A stretch of 6,869 bases of DNA, from NCBI GenBank assembly GCA_001564255.1, contig LKNC01000153.1, positions 1-6,869 of the forward strand. Direction: 5' to 3'. The DNA is from Natrialbaceae archaeon Tc-Br11_E2g1 (GTDB lineage Archaea > Halobacteriota > Halobacteria > Halobacteriales > Natrialbaceae). Under the pieces are notes generated by a model. The model did no database searches. It was not told the origin of the DNA and saw nothing but the letters and a program-made list of their open reading frames with translations. Positions 1 through 5,166 of this stretch are shown in pieces. The first letter of the stretch is position 1, and each line of letters opens with the position of its first letter. The position numbers and the translations under genes are program-made.

Positions 1-997
1 CTCCGGCCTCGAGTTCCGCCTCGTCGTCCTCGAGGTCGGAAGTCCCTTCGGCCTCTTCGAAGTCGAGTTCGATCTCCGTTTGTGCGTCGAGTTCCACCCC
101 CTCGTCTGGCTCCCCGACGTCGAGTTCGATCTCCGTCTCGTCGGCTTCGGCGGCGTCTTCAGCGATGTCGAGACCGATCGGCGTCTCCGACCCGTCGTCT
201 CCGTCCGCGCCGGCCGTCGCCTCCGTCCCGAAGGGGACGTCCGGTTCCGCGTTCACCTCCCCGGCGAAGTCGTCTTCGCCGAAATCGTCGTCGCCGAAGT
301 CGAGGTCGATGTCGGGGACGTTCTCGCTCTCGTCTCCCCCCGCGTCTGCGTCTTCGGGGTCGACGTCGGTGTCGACGTCGCTCAGGTCGAGGTCCAGCCC
401 GTCGTCCCCGAGTACGTCATCGGGTAGGTCCTCGTCCGTGGGGTCCTCGGCGGCTGGCTCGTCGACGTCGAAACCGTCCTCACCCTCGAGGCCGGGGACG
501 GCGTCTGCCTCTCCCGAAAGCATGTCCTTTACCACCTGGTTTCGGTCCTCCGAAACGATGGTATCGACGGCGTCGTCGGTGTTCTCGCGTTCCTCGCTCA
601 TCGATGCTTCGCCGGCGTCTTCGCGCCCCTCGACGCGGACCCCCTCGACCGTCGGTTCGGTGAGAAACCGGGCTGGCTGTTCCTCGTCGTCGAGTCGGAT
701 CCCGTAGACGGTTACCAGCGATTCGCCGGGGTCGACGGTGCCGACGAACTCGACGTGGTTGTCCCTGAACGCCGTCCACTGGTCGCTGTGGTAGTCGGGG
801 TGGAAGCCGACGTTGTCCATCGGGAACGACTCGGGGATCGCATCCGACAACCGAAACTCCGCGGGCGCGTCGTACTCTGACTCGATCTCAAAACGGATCG
901 CAGGTACGGGGAACTCGTCCGCCGTATACGTCTTCTGTACGGTCAGTCCGTCCGAACTGACCGTGATCACCTCATCCGGGTTGGCGGTCTTTCTCAT
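1..997 (-). CDS. Acidic haloarchaeal protein, 3' end outside window
   Basis: An open frame runs from ATG at 997 leftwards through 332 codons to the window edge without a stop, so the C-terminus is missing. Residues 1-125 are mixed and beta-strand-rich, beginning MRKTANPDEVITVSSDGLTV, with a conserved-looking stretch FPVPAIRFEIESEYDAPAEF followed by FPMDNVGFHPDYHSDQW around residues 30-75. From about residue 125 onward it becomes an Asp/Glu-rich low-complexity tail. That tail contains motifs such as LDLDLSDVDTDVD and a repeated TEIELD, encoded by an 18-nt direct repeat at 62-79 and 119-136. I see no signal peptide or membrane segment, so it is probably cytoplasmic. The head resembles what I remember of conserved haloarchaeal hypothetical proteins, but I do not recognise a named family and assign no function. 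The start is supported by a TATA-like box 24-30 nt upstream and the lack of any other ATG nearby. The acidic tail could be a flexible linker to a further C-terminal domain outside the window. Confidence 0.85.
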   Translation of the reverse strand, partial: MRKTANPDEVITVSSDGLTVQKTYTADEFPVPAIRFEIESEYDAPAEFRLSDAIPESFPMDNVGFHPDYHSDQWTAFRDNHVEFVGTVDPGESLVTVYGIRLDDEEQPARFLTEPTVEGVRVEGREDAGEASMSEERENTDDAVDTIVSEDRNQVVKDMLSGEADAVPGLEGEDGFDVDEPAAEDPTDEDLPDDVLGDDGLDLDLSDVDTDVDPEDADAGGDESENVPDIDLDFGDDDFGEDDFAGEVNAEPDVPFGTEATAGADGDDGSETPIGLDIAEDAAEADETEIELDVGEPDEGVELDAQTEIELDFEEAEGTSDLEDDEAELEAG

Positions 998-1017
998 AAG
1001 TCAACGTTAATTCACCA

Positions 1018-1030
1018 CTACTATAAATTA
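1018..1030 (-). promoter_or_regulatory. TATA-like promoter of the acidic protein gene
   Basis: Read on the minus strand this is an AT-rich TTAATTTATAGTA centred about 27 nt before the ATG at 997, in otherwise GC-rich surroundings. That distance would place the transcription start at or within a few bases of the ATG, as in the leaderless mRNAs common in haloarchaea. No Shine-Dalgarno sequence is seen before the ATG, which agrees. The call rests on position and composition only. Confidence 0.5.
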
Positions 1031-1157
1031 ACCGGGGGATGGAGATTCAGGTTTCCCTGGGTCGTGTTCGTTCTGCTAGAGAATCACGCGAACGAAACGT
1101 AGTAAATCGCCTCGGGGTCAAGTGGTTCGAGAGAGCGTAGTCAGGTGTTCGGAACGA

Positions 1158-1176
1158 CAGATTGTGTGCACGAGAT
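1158..1176. repeat. 19-bp direct repeat, left copy
   Basis: The sequence CAGATTGTGTGCACGAGAT is identical, in the same orientation, to 3239-3257. Weaker similarity continues a few bases further: AGAGGGTT here against GGGGGTT there. A perfect 19-mer match by chance in a window of this size is very unlikely. The two copies enclose the copper-protein gene and the transposase remnant. They could be ends of one insertion-sequence family, or the footprint of an insertion or recombination event. Confidence 0.75.
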
Positions 1177-1260
1177 AGAGGGTTCGGAGTGCACATCCGA
1201 GCCTCCTCATTGCTTCCGAAAAGAACTCTCGATAAGCCGCCGCTGTCGTGCGGTTTCTCG

Positions 1261-1318
1261 CCTAACTAAAGACGGATGGCGGGATGCTATGATACTCACG
1301 CCGTTTCACTGAGTTAGG
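1261..1318. repeat. Imperfect inverted repeat bounded by CCTAACT / AGTTAGG
   Basis: CCTAACT at 1261-1267 is the reverse complement of AGTTAGG at 1312-1318. Inside, GGCG at 1278-1281 can pair with CGCC at 1299-1302. The result is a possible 58-nt hairpin with a large internal bulge. It lies downstream of the copper-protein gene, 50-110 bp past its stop. It could be part of a terminator, an end of a small mobile element, or a chance structure. Confidence 0.35.
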
Positions 1319-1348
1319 TAAGAGCCCAAGTTAGAGCGTCTCACAGCG

Positions 1349-1353
1349 AAAAA
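1349..1353 (-). terminator. Short T-run after the copper-protein gene
   Basis: On the minus strand a run of five T (TATTTTTCGC) begins about 21 nt past the TAA stop at 1374-1376. Archaeal transcription often ends at such U-rich tracts without a strong hairpin. The run is short, so this is a weak candidate. Confidence 0.3.
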
Positions 1354-1373
1354 TACGATATCGAATCGGTCAA

Positions 1374-2900
1374 TTACTCGTCTGGTTCATCCAATCCATC
1401 GTCTGCAGGAACTGGCGGCTCACCATTGAGTACGAGTTTACTGTAGGCATATGCCACAAGTCCGCCAAGACCTGCGACACCGGCGACTGGGCCGAATCCA
1501 GGAACATCATCGTCGGTTTCATCGGCTGTGTCGTCCGTTTCTGCCGGTTCATCGTCGTCGGTTTCATCGGCTGTGTCGTCCGTTTCTGCCGGTTCATCGT
1601 CGTCAGTATCTTCGACATCGTCGTCGACGTCGGTGTCGTCCTCCTCGAATTCTGCAGTTACTTCTGCAAGATCGGTTACACCACCTGGAACCGGTCCAGC
1701 CTCAGCGTCCACATTGGGGAGAACCGGGAACGATCCAGGTGATGCGGTGTCGCCGACGGCGGACTCATCGTCGACGACGTGAATCATCACAACGAACGAG
1801 TCTGTCCCTGCAAACGGTAACTCGTTGGCCGCGCCGTCGTCGGGGACCCGCTCGGCGACGATCTCGGCGTTCTCGTTTTCTCCAGACAGTACGTCTGTTG
1901 CACCGACAAACTCGGTTCCAACCAACTCTCCGTCGTCGTCGGTTGGATGGACATCGATAACGTACGGCAGATCCGCGCCGCCGTCAGCGACAGAGACATC
2001 GACAGTCGCCATAACGTCGCCCTCATCGACGGGCTCCCCACCGGTCTGGTCGTCGAATGAAAGATTGGCTTGGACGACCGACGCTGCATCACTATTTATG
2101 ACTGCCTCAGCAGTGTCCGCAGAGACGGTATCTCCAGGGTTATACTCGCCGCTCAGGTCGTCGGCTGGGATGATGTGGGCGACGTGTTCGCCGGGGAAAC
2201 CGCCGTCGTCTTCGACGGGGATGACGAGGTCCTCCTCACCGTCAAGTTCGTCTGCATCGAACACGTCGAGGCCTGCGATAACTAGGTCGGTGTCGTCCTC
2301 GTAGGTGACGACCACGGCACTATCAGTATCCGTCGCAACGGTGACGCTGACAGCTGGGTCAGTTGCCTCCTCGGCTGTGAATGTGCTAGATGCTGTTGCC
2401 TGGTCTGGAAACGTGACGGTTGCGTCAACGTCTTCGACTGTCCGTATCGCGCCTTCCATTGAGACATGTCGTGTACAGATATAGGTGTCAAGATCATCGG
2501 CGAGTTGCTCCGTTAGCGTAAACACCATCTCCTCGCCGTTTTCTTCGTAGTTCACGTCATCTTGGTCTTCGTAGCTTCCCGCGCTATCCTGGCTCAACAG
2601 ATCATTCCCGTCCTCATCACGAAACGCCAGCGGATGTGGGCCGCTGCCCTGATTGACAACGGTGTAGCGAGTTTCTTCCTGGAGAGTGAGCTCCGGATTG
2701 TTGACTCCCTGCTCCCCTACATCTTCGTCGGCATCAACGAGTTCCCACGCTGAAGAGCCGACGTTGTCCAGGACAACCTGTACGCTCTCGTGGCTGTCTG
2801 CCGCTGTTGTTCCGATGGCAGTCCCATAGACGGCCAGTCCTGCTCCAACGCCAGCAAGGAATCGACGTCGCCGAGGACTGTCGATTGATAAGTTTGACAT
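1374..2900 (-). CDS. Tat-exported cupredoxin surface protein with PGF-CTERM-like anchor
   Basis: The protein has 508 residues. Residues 10-13 are four arginines followed by FLAGVGAGLAVYG, a twin-arginine (Tat) signal with cleavage probably near residue 34. Residues 38-156 form a plastocyanin-like cupredoxin domain with all four type 1 copper ligands visible: His89 (GPHPL) and Cys142-x2-His145-x2-Met148 (YICTRHVSM). The C-x2-H-x2-M spacing is the short, amicyanin-like form. Residues 160-280 and 280-418 look like two beta-sandwich domains, each opening with a PDQ or DDQ motif, resembling haloarchaeal DUF7282 (tentative). Residues 419-465 are an Asp/Glu/Thr stalk with a duplicated 15-residue unit. 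Then comes VPGFGPVAG and a hydrophobic segment (467-487), like the PGF-CTERM signal processed by archaeosortase ArtA. Unusually, an acidic tail of about 20 residues follows. The expected role is a cell-surface copper or electron-transfer protein; the physiological partner is unknown. Base composition is more AT-rich than neighbouring genes. Confidence 0.93.
   Translation of the reverse strand: MSNLSIDSPRRRRFLAGVGAGLAVYGTAIGTTAADSHESVQVVLDNVGSSAWELVDADEDVGEQGVNNPELTLQEETRYTVVNQGSGPHPLAFRDEDGNDLLSQDSAGSYEDQDDVNYEENGEEMVFTLTEQLADDLDTYICTRHVSMEGAIRTVEDVDATVTFPDQATASSTFTAEEATDPAVSVTVATDTDSAVVVTYEDDTDLVIAGLDVFDADELDGEEDLVIPVEDDGGFPGEHVAHIIPADDLSGEYNPGDTVSADTAEAVINSDAASVVQANLSFDDQTGGEPVDEGDVMATVDVSVADGGADLPYVIDVHPTDDDGELVGTEFVGATDVLSGENENAEIVAERVPDDGAANELPFAGTDSFVVMIHVVDDESAVGDTASPGSFPVLPNVDAEAGPVPGGVTDLAEVTAEFEEDDTDVDDDVEDTDDDEPAETDDTADETDDDEPAETDDTADETDDDVPGFGPVAGVAGLGGLVAYAYSKLVLNGEPPVPADDGLDEPDE
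1510..1599. repeat. 45-bp tandem duplication inside the acidic stalk
   Basis: Positions 1510-1554 are repeated exactly at 1555-1599, and the match runs on for five more bases. The 45-nt period is in frame and gives two identical 15-residue Asp/Glu/Thr-rich units (core EPAETDDTADETDDD). Perfect identity at the DNA level points to a recent slippage or unequal-recombination event. Copy number could vary among strains and set the length of the surface stalk. Confidence 0.93.
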
Positions 2901-2912
2901 CTGTATCTTGTT

Positions 2913-2930
2913 GATTTATGTAATCTAGTA
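2913..2930 (-). promoter_or_regulatory. AT-rich promoter region of the copper-protein gene
   Basis: Read on the minus strand this is TACTAGATTACATAAATC, lying 13-30 nt before the ATG at 2900. TATA-like hexamers here would place transcription initiation close to the ATG, and no Shine-Dalgarno is present. The whole upstream stretch is AT-rich, so the exact box is uncertain. Confidence 0.35.
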
Positions 2931-3003
2931 TCTTCGCCCGTACTAGTTAGGTTGCTCAATTCTGTGACTCGGCTCTGTACATTTAACTCGGGGCGCGATG
3001 TAG

Positions 3004-3238
3004 ATGGTACCGACAGCCGACGCTGCTGATTACGGACTTCCTCTCGTGTACCGATCCGCTGGATGAGTTCGACTCACTGTTCTATCACCGGACCCATCAC
3101 GCCAGAACGTACGTGACAGGTCTTGCTGCGGGCCGTCGCAAGACCGTAATCGGGATTGCACGAGAAGTCCTTCCTGCCAATAGCGAGCGGGCACCCAACA
3201 AGTTCATCACCGAGTATGACTGGGACGAATACCAACTC
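3004..3238 (+). pseudogene. Remnant of haloarchaeal DDE transposase (N-terminal part only)
   Basis: An ATG at 3004 begins MVPTAD and then the frame shifts by one base near 3022. From 3023 the next frame reads LLITDFLSCTDPLDEFDSL and continues through FYHRTHHARTYVTGL, GIAREVLPANSERAP and EYDWDEYQL. I recognise this as the N-terminal region of the IS4/IS701-like transposases common in haloarchaea, normally some 400 residues. Family recognition is from memory. Only about 75 residues survive. The catalytic DDE core is absent, and similarity to the family breaks off at about 3238, where the 19-bp direct repeat begins. The frame then ends at TGA 3287-3289. The element is therefore dead, with at least one frameshift and a large 3' deletion. 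Its promoter region overlaps the divergent promoter of the copper-protein gene. Confidence 0.8.
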
Positions 3239-3257
3239 CAGATTGTGTGCACGAGAT
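3239..3257. repeat. 19-bp direct repeat, right copy
   Basis: This is identical to 1158-1176 and in the same orientation. It starts exactly where the transposase similarity stops, so it marks a recombination or deletion junction. In the transposase frame it reads QIVCTR, the same peptide that the left copy gives before a TAG stop. That would fit both copies being the 3' end of a transposase gene, but this is inference. Confidence 0.75.
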
Positions 3258-3384
3258 GGGGGTTAACTTCGGCCGTCTGCCGACTGTGAATGGATGTCTC
3301 AACCACCATCCGAGTTCGAGTCTGCGAGATCTTCCGAACGACCCCGAGGCACTCGCCTTGCCTGTGTGTAGAGGTGGGATACGC
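3258..3384. other. Short spacer after the transposase remnant
   Basis: No gene is supported between the right repeat copy and the stop of the metallo-hydrolase gene. A plus-strand frame from ATG 3290 begins MDVSTTIRVR, faintly like an antitoxin start, but soon degenerates and runs into the antisense of the hydrolase gene. No T-rich terminator is visible for the minus-strand hydrolase transcript. Confidence 0.4.
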
Positions 3385-4218
3385 TCAGAGATCGACCCGA
3401 TCGCCGATTTCGACGATCTCGAGGTCGCGTGGATAGGCGAAACTCTTCGCGTGATGATACAGGACCGTCGGGTCCGAGGTCAGCCCACGCCACATATCCC
3501 AGTGAGTCGGCAGTAGGCGATCGAACCCGAGGGTGGCGGCGGCCTCGACGATCTGATTTTCGTCGTTGTACCAGCGGGTACGCTTTGGCTCGCGGGTCCG
3601 TTTGTCCGGGATCATCCCGACGGTGCCAAAGGCGAGGATCCCGAGGTCGATCTCGTACTCCTTGCCGATGCGGACGAAGTCGTCGCTTGGCTTCGTGTCG
3701 CCGCCGTGAAAGACGGTGCCGGCGTCGTGTTCGATCACGTAGCTGACGGGGTGGGTCGCGTCGGGGTCGTTGGCCTCCTCGACGTGAACCGTGAACTCGC
3801 CGATTTCCACGGTGTCGCCCTCGCTCACTTCCTCGAACTGTTCGTCGGAGACGTCCCACTCGTCGGTCCAGGATTCGTCCTCGCGGGCGACCTCGAGGCT
3901 GTCGTCGGGGGCCATAAAGCGCGCGCCGGTGTTCTCGAGGATCGGGGCCTGACTCGGCCCGTGGACGTGGTCGGTGTGTTCGTGGGTCGCCAACACGGCG
4001 TCGGCCTCGGCGACGTCCTCCGGGCTAAAGGGGACGGGGATCATCCGGACGGTCCGTGGTGGGTCCCCGAGTCCGAGGTAGGGATCGATGTAGATCGTCG
4101 TTCCCTCCGACCCTTTCAGTACGAAGCCGTTACAGCCGAGATACCAGACCGCGACGCCCTCGGGGGCGGCGTGTTCGATCGCACGGGGCAGCCAGTCCCC
4201 CCAGTCGCTTTGGATCAT
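3385..4218 (-). CDS. UlaG-like metallo-beta-lactamase-fold hydrolase
   Basis: The protein has 277 residues and no signal peptide, so it is cytoplasmic. The metal-binding motif is clear: THEHTDHVHGPS gives His79-x-His81-x-Asp83-His84. Further likely ligands are His156 (DATHPVSY), Asp174 (HGGDTKP) and His239 (LPTHWDMW). The N-terminal strand pair (AVWYLGCNGFVLKG, TIYIDPYLGL) before the motif is typical of the UlaG branch of the fold. Bacterial UlaG is an L-ascorbate-6-phosphate lactonase of about 350 residues. This protein is shorter, and no other ascorbate genes are nearby, so the substrate should be left open: a lactone, phosphoester or other hydrolysable compound. The ATG at 4218 is the only sensible start. 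It follows the membrane-protein gene by 32 nt, and they may be cotranscribed. A TTTACC element about 28 nt upstream could also give it its own leaderless promoter. Confidence 0.93.
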   Translation of the reverse strand: MIQSDWGDWLPRAIEHAAPEGVAVWYLGCNGFVLKGSEGTTIYIDPYLGLGDPPRTVRMIPVPFSPEDVAEADAVLATHEHTDHVHGPSQAPILENTGARFMAPDDSLEVAREDESWTDEWDVSDEQFEEVSEGDTVEIGEFTVHVEEANDPDATHPVSYVIEHDAGTVFHGGDTKPSDDFVRIGKEYEIDLGILAFGTVGMIPDKRTREPKRTRWYNDENQIVEAAATLGFDRLLPTHWDMWRGLTSDPTVLYHHAKSFAYPRDLEIVEIGDRVDL

Positions 4219-4250
4219 GGGGGACTCTGCGTGCAGTGTGGCGGTAAAGC

Positions 4251-4880
4251 TTATCCTTCCGCCGGCGTGGGCGTCGGTTCCTCGTAGTTCAGGTACTCGA
4301 TCGCGACTGCGCCGGTGCCGAAGCCGGCTATCAGGATCGTGAGGATCTGGCCGAAAAGCGGGATCACCACGACCAACGCGATCGGGATCGTCCCGACGAG
4401 CAACGCGAGAAACGGGCCGGGCTCACCGCCGACGATCCCGCCGAACCCGCCGTCGGATGGGGTCGCGAACGCATCGTCCCCGGGTTCGGCTTCACTCCCC
4501 TCCGAGTCGTCCCCGGGTGGCCCCCGGAGGACGAACAGTCCGAGCGCGATCGCGGCGACGGCGTAGCCGACGATCTGGACGACGAACAAGAGGAGCGGCG
4601 CGAGCGGGGGGAAGACGAACCCGAGAACGAGTACCACGACGTAGGTGACGACCCAGACGACGATCCCGTACCACAGGGCGAGTGCGGACTCGGTGTGGAT
4701 CCTGGAGGCGGCCGTCCGGGTGAACGACGACGAGTACCCGACCAGGAGGCTCCCGGCGAGTAATGTAAACGCCACCGTCGCGCCGAACGTGATGAGTAGC
4801 GGTTCCTCGGGTCCGAAGTCCTCTATGAACGTCTCCACGAGCAACGGAAATCCGGACGGGGGTGTGCCAACTGCGATCAT
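4251..4880 (-). CDS. Multi-pass membrane protein of unknown function
   Basis: The protein has 209 residues with about five hydrophobic segments, at residues 28-49, 66-90, 93-118, 156-174 and 175-196. The segment between helices 3 and 4 (120-155) is hydrophilic and rich in Gly, Asp, Glu and Ser. A basic patch with a conserved look (SFTRTAASRIHTESALALWY, residues 52-71) precedes helix 2. The C-terminus is short and proline-rich (EEPTPTPAEG). The arrangement reminds me of small haloarchaeal integral-membrane domains such as DUF8173, but I cannot confirm a family and assign no function. The ATG at 4880 sits 3 nt after a perfect inverted repeat and about 30 nt after a TATA-like box. No Shine-Dalgarno stands apart from the inverted repeat. 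The metallo-hydrolase follows 32 nt downstream on the same strand, so they may form a two-gene operon. Confidence 0.88.
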   Translation of the reverse strand: MIAVGTPPSGFPLLVETFIEDFGPEEPLLITFGATVAFTLLAGSLLVGYSSSFTRTAASRIHTESALALWYGIVVWVVTYVVVLVLGFVFPPLAPLLLFVVQIVGYAVAAIALGLFVLRGPPGDDSEGSEAEPGDDAFATPSDGGFGGIVGGEPGPFLALLVGTIPIALVVVIPLFGQILTILIAGFGTGAVAIEYLNYEEPTPTPAEG

Positions 4881-4883
4881 CTA

Positions 4884-4901
4884 CCGGGAGTTGCCTCCCG
4901 G
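4884..4901 (-). promoter_or_regulatory. Perfect inverted repeat just before the membrane-protein start
   Basis: Read on the minus strand it is CCGGGAG GCAA CTCCCGG, a perfect 7-bp GC-rich stem with a GCAA (GNRA-type) loop, ending 3 nt before the ATG at 4880. It lies between the TATA-like box and the start codon, a usual position for an operator bound by an archaeal repressor. If the transcript starts upstream, it would instead form a stable hairpin that could hide the start codon. GGGAGG within it could also serve as a ribosome site. Confidence 0.55.
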
Positions 4902-4903
4902 GT

Positions 4904-4914
4904 CACAAATATCT
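4904..4914 (-). promoter_or_regulatory. TATA-like box of the membrane-protein gene
   Basis: On the minus strand GATATTTGTGA stands out as an AT-rich island in GC-rich sequence, centred about 29 nt before the ATG at 4880. This spacing would start transcription within the adjacent inverted repeat, giving a very short leader. Confidence 0.4.
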
Positions 4915-5016
4915 GCAGTACCGCCTTCGGCCACCGGGATCGACGACGGTGTCGGGGAGGGAGGCCGGCGGACACGGCGATTCCACCGTCCCGACGGGCG
5001 ATATGGACACCCGACA

Positions 5017-5034
5017 GGACCTGCTTACAGGTCC
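5017..5034. repeat. Perfect inverted repeat in the divergent intergenic region
   Basis: GGACCTG CTTA CAGGTCC forms a perfect 7-bp stem with a 4-nt loop. It has the same geometry as the repeat at 4884-4901 but a different sequence. It lies midway between the two divergent genes, about 95 nt before the plus-strand promoter. It could be an operator or a hairpin in an upstream transcript. No T-run follows, so it is not an obvious terminator. Confidence 0.45.
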
Positions 5035-5121
5035 ACACGGGGCGTGACCACCAGGAGACGGTGTGAGCCCGTCACTGCGGGTGCCCCGTGGACCCGAATT
5101 CCGGAACGGCGACCTTACGGG

Positions 5122-5138
5122 CAAAAGTATTCGAATAA
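5122..5138 (+). promoter_or_regulatory. Promoter of the phosphohydrolase gene, with palindrome
   Basis: CAAAAGTATTCGAATAA is the only strongly AT-rich patch before the gene. Its purine-rich left part (AAAAG) resembles a TFB-recognition element, and the following TATTCGAATA (5128-5137) is a perfect 10-bp palindrome. It is centred 34 nt before the ATG at 5167, which predicts a leader of roughly 10 nt. Confidence 0.5.
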
Positions 5139-5166
5139 CAAAGCACCCGACGCACTACCGGCCTCT

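Larger units (their letters stand above)
998..1373. other. Gene-poor spacer with possible insertion-sequence scars
   Basis: No convincing gene lies in these 376 bases. The left part carries the promoter of the acidic protein gene. The middle contains one copy of a 19-bp direct repeat (1158-1176). An imperfect inverted repeat bounded by CCTAACT and AGTTAGG (1261-1318) follows, and then a short T-run on the minus strand after the copper-protein gene. The composition is visibly more AT-rich than the neighbouring core genes. A short open stretch ending at the TAG at 1176-1178 reads ...VVRCSERQIVCTR in the frame that shares QIVCTR with the second repeat copy near 3240. It may be a decayed transposase end, but I cannot establish that. 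Confidence 0.5.

Noticed and set aside
82..707. Long plus-strand open frames opposite the acidic protein gene, rich in Arg or Ser
   Set aside because: They are antisense reflections of GAC/GAG/TCG-rich codons, lack a promoter, and have low-complexity translations.
2945..2952. AGTTAGGT shared with 1312-1319 as possible terminal repeats of a mobile element
   Set aside because: Eight-base matches are expected many times by chance in a window of this size, and no longer similarity surrounds them.
3290..3433. Small plus-strand frame starting MDVSTTIRVR, resembling an antitoxin N-terminus
   Set aside because: After about ten residues the similarity ends and most of the frame lies antisense to the metallo-hydrolase gene. 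No toxin partner is present.
5063..5125. Possible tRNA or small RNA in the GC-rich part of the divergent region
   Set aside because: No cloverleaf arms or GTTCGA-type T-loop could be found, and the stem-like stretches do not form a consistent fold.
4645..5166. In-frame upstream extension of the phosphohydrolase by 174 codons
   Set aside because: It would overlap the divergent membrane-protein gene, and the extra residues do not resemble the family. The promoter patch at 5122-5138 fits ATG 5167.
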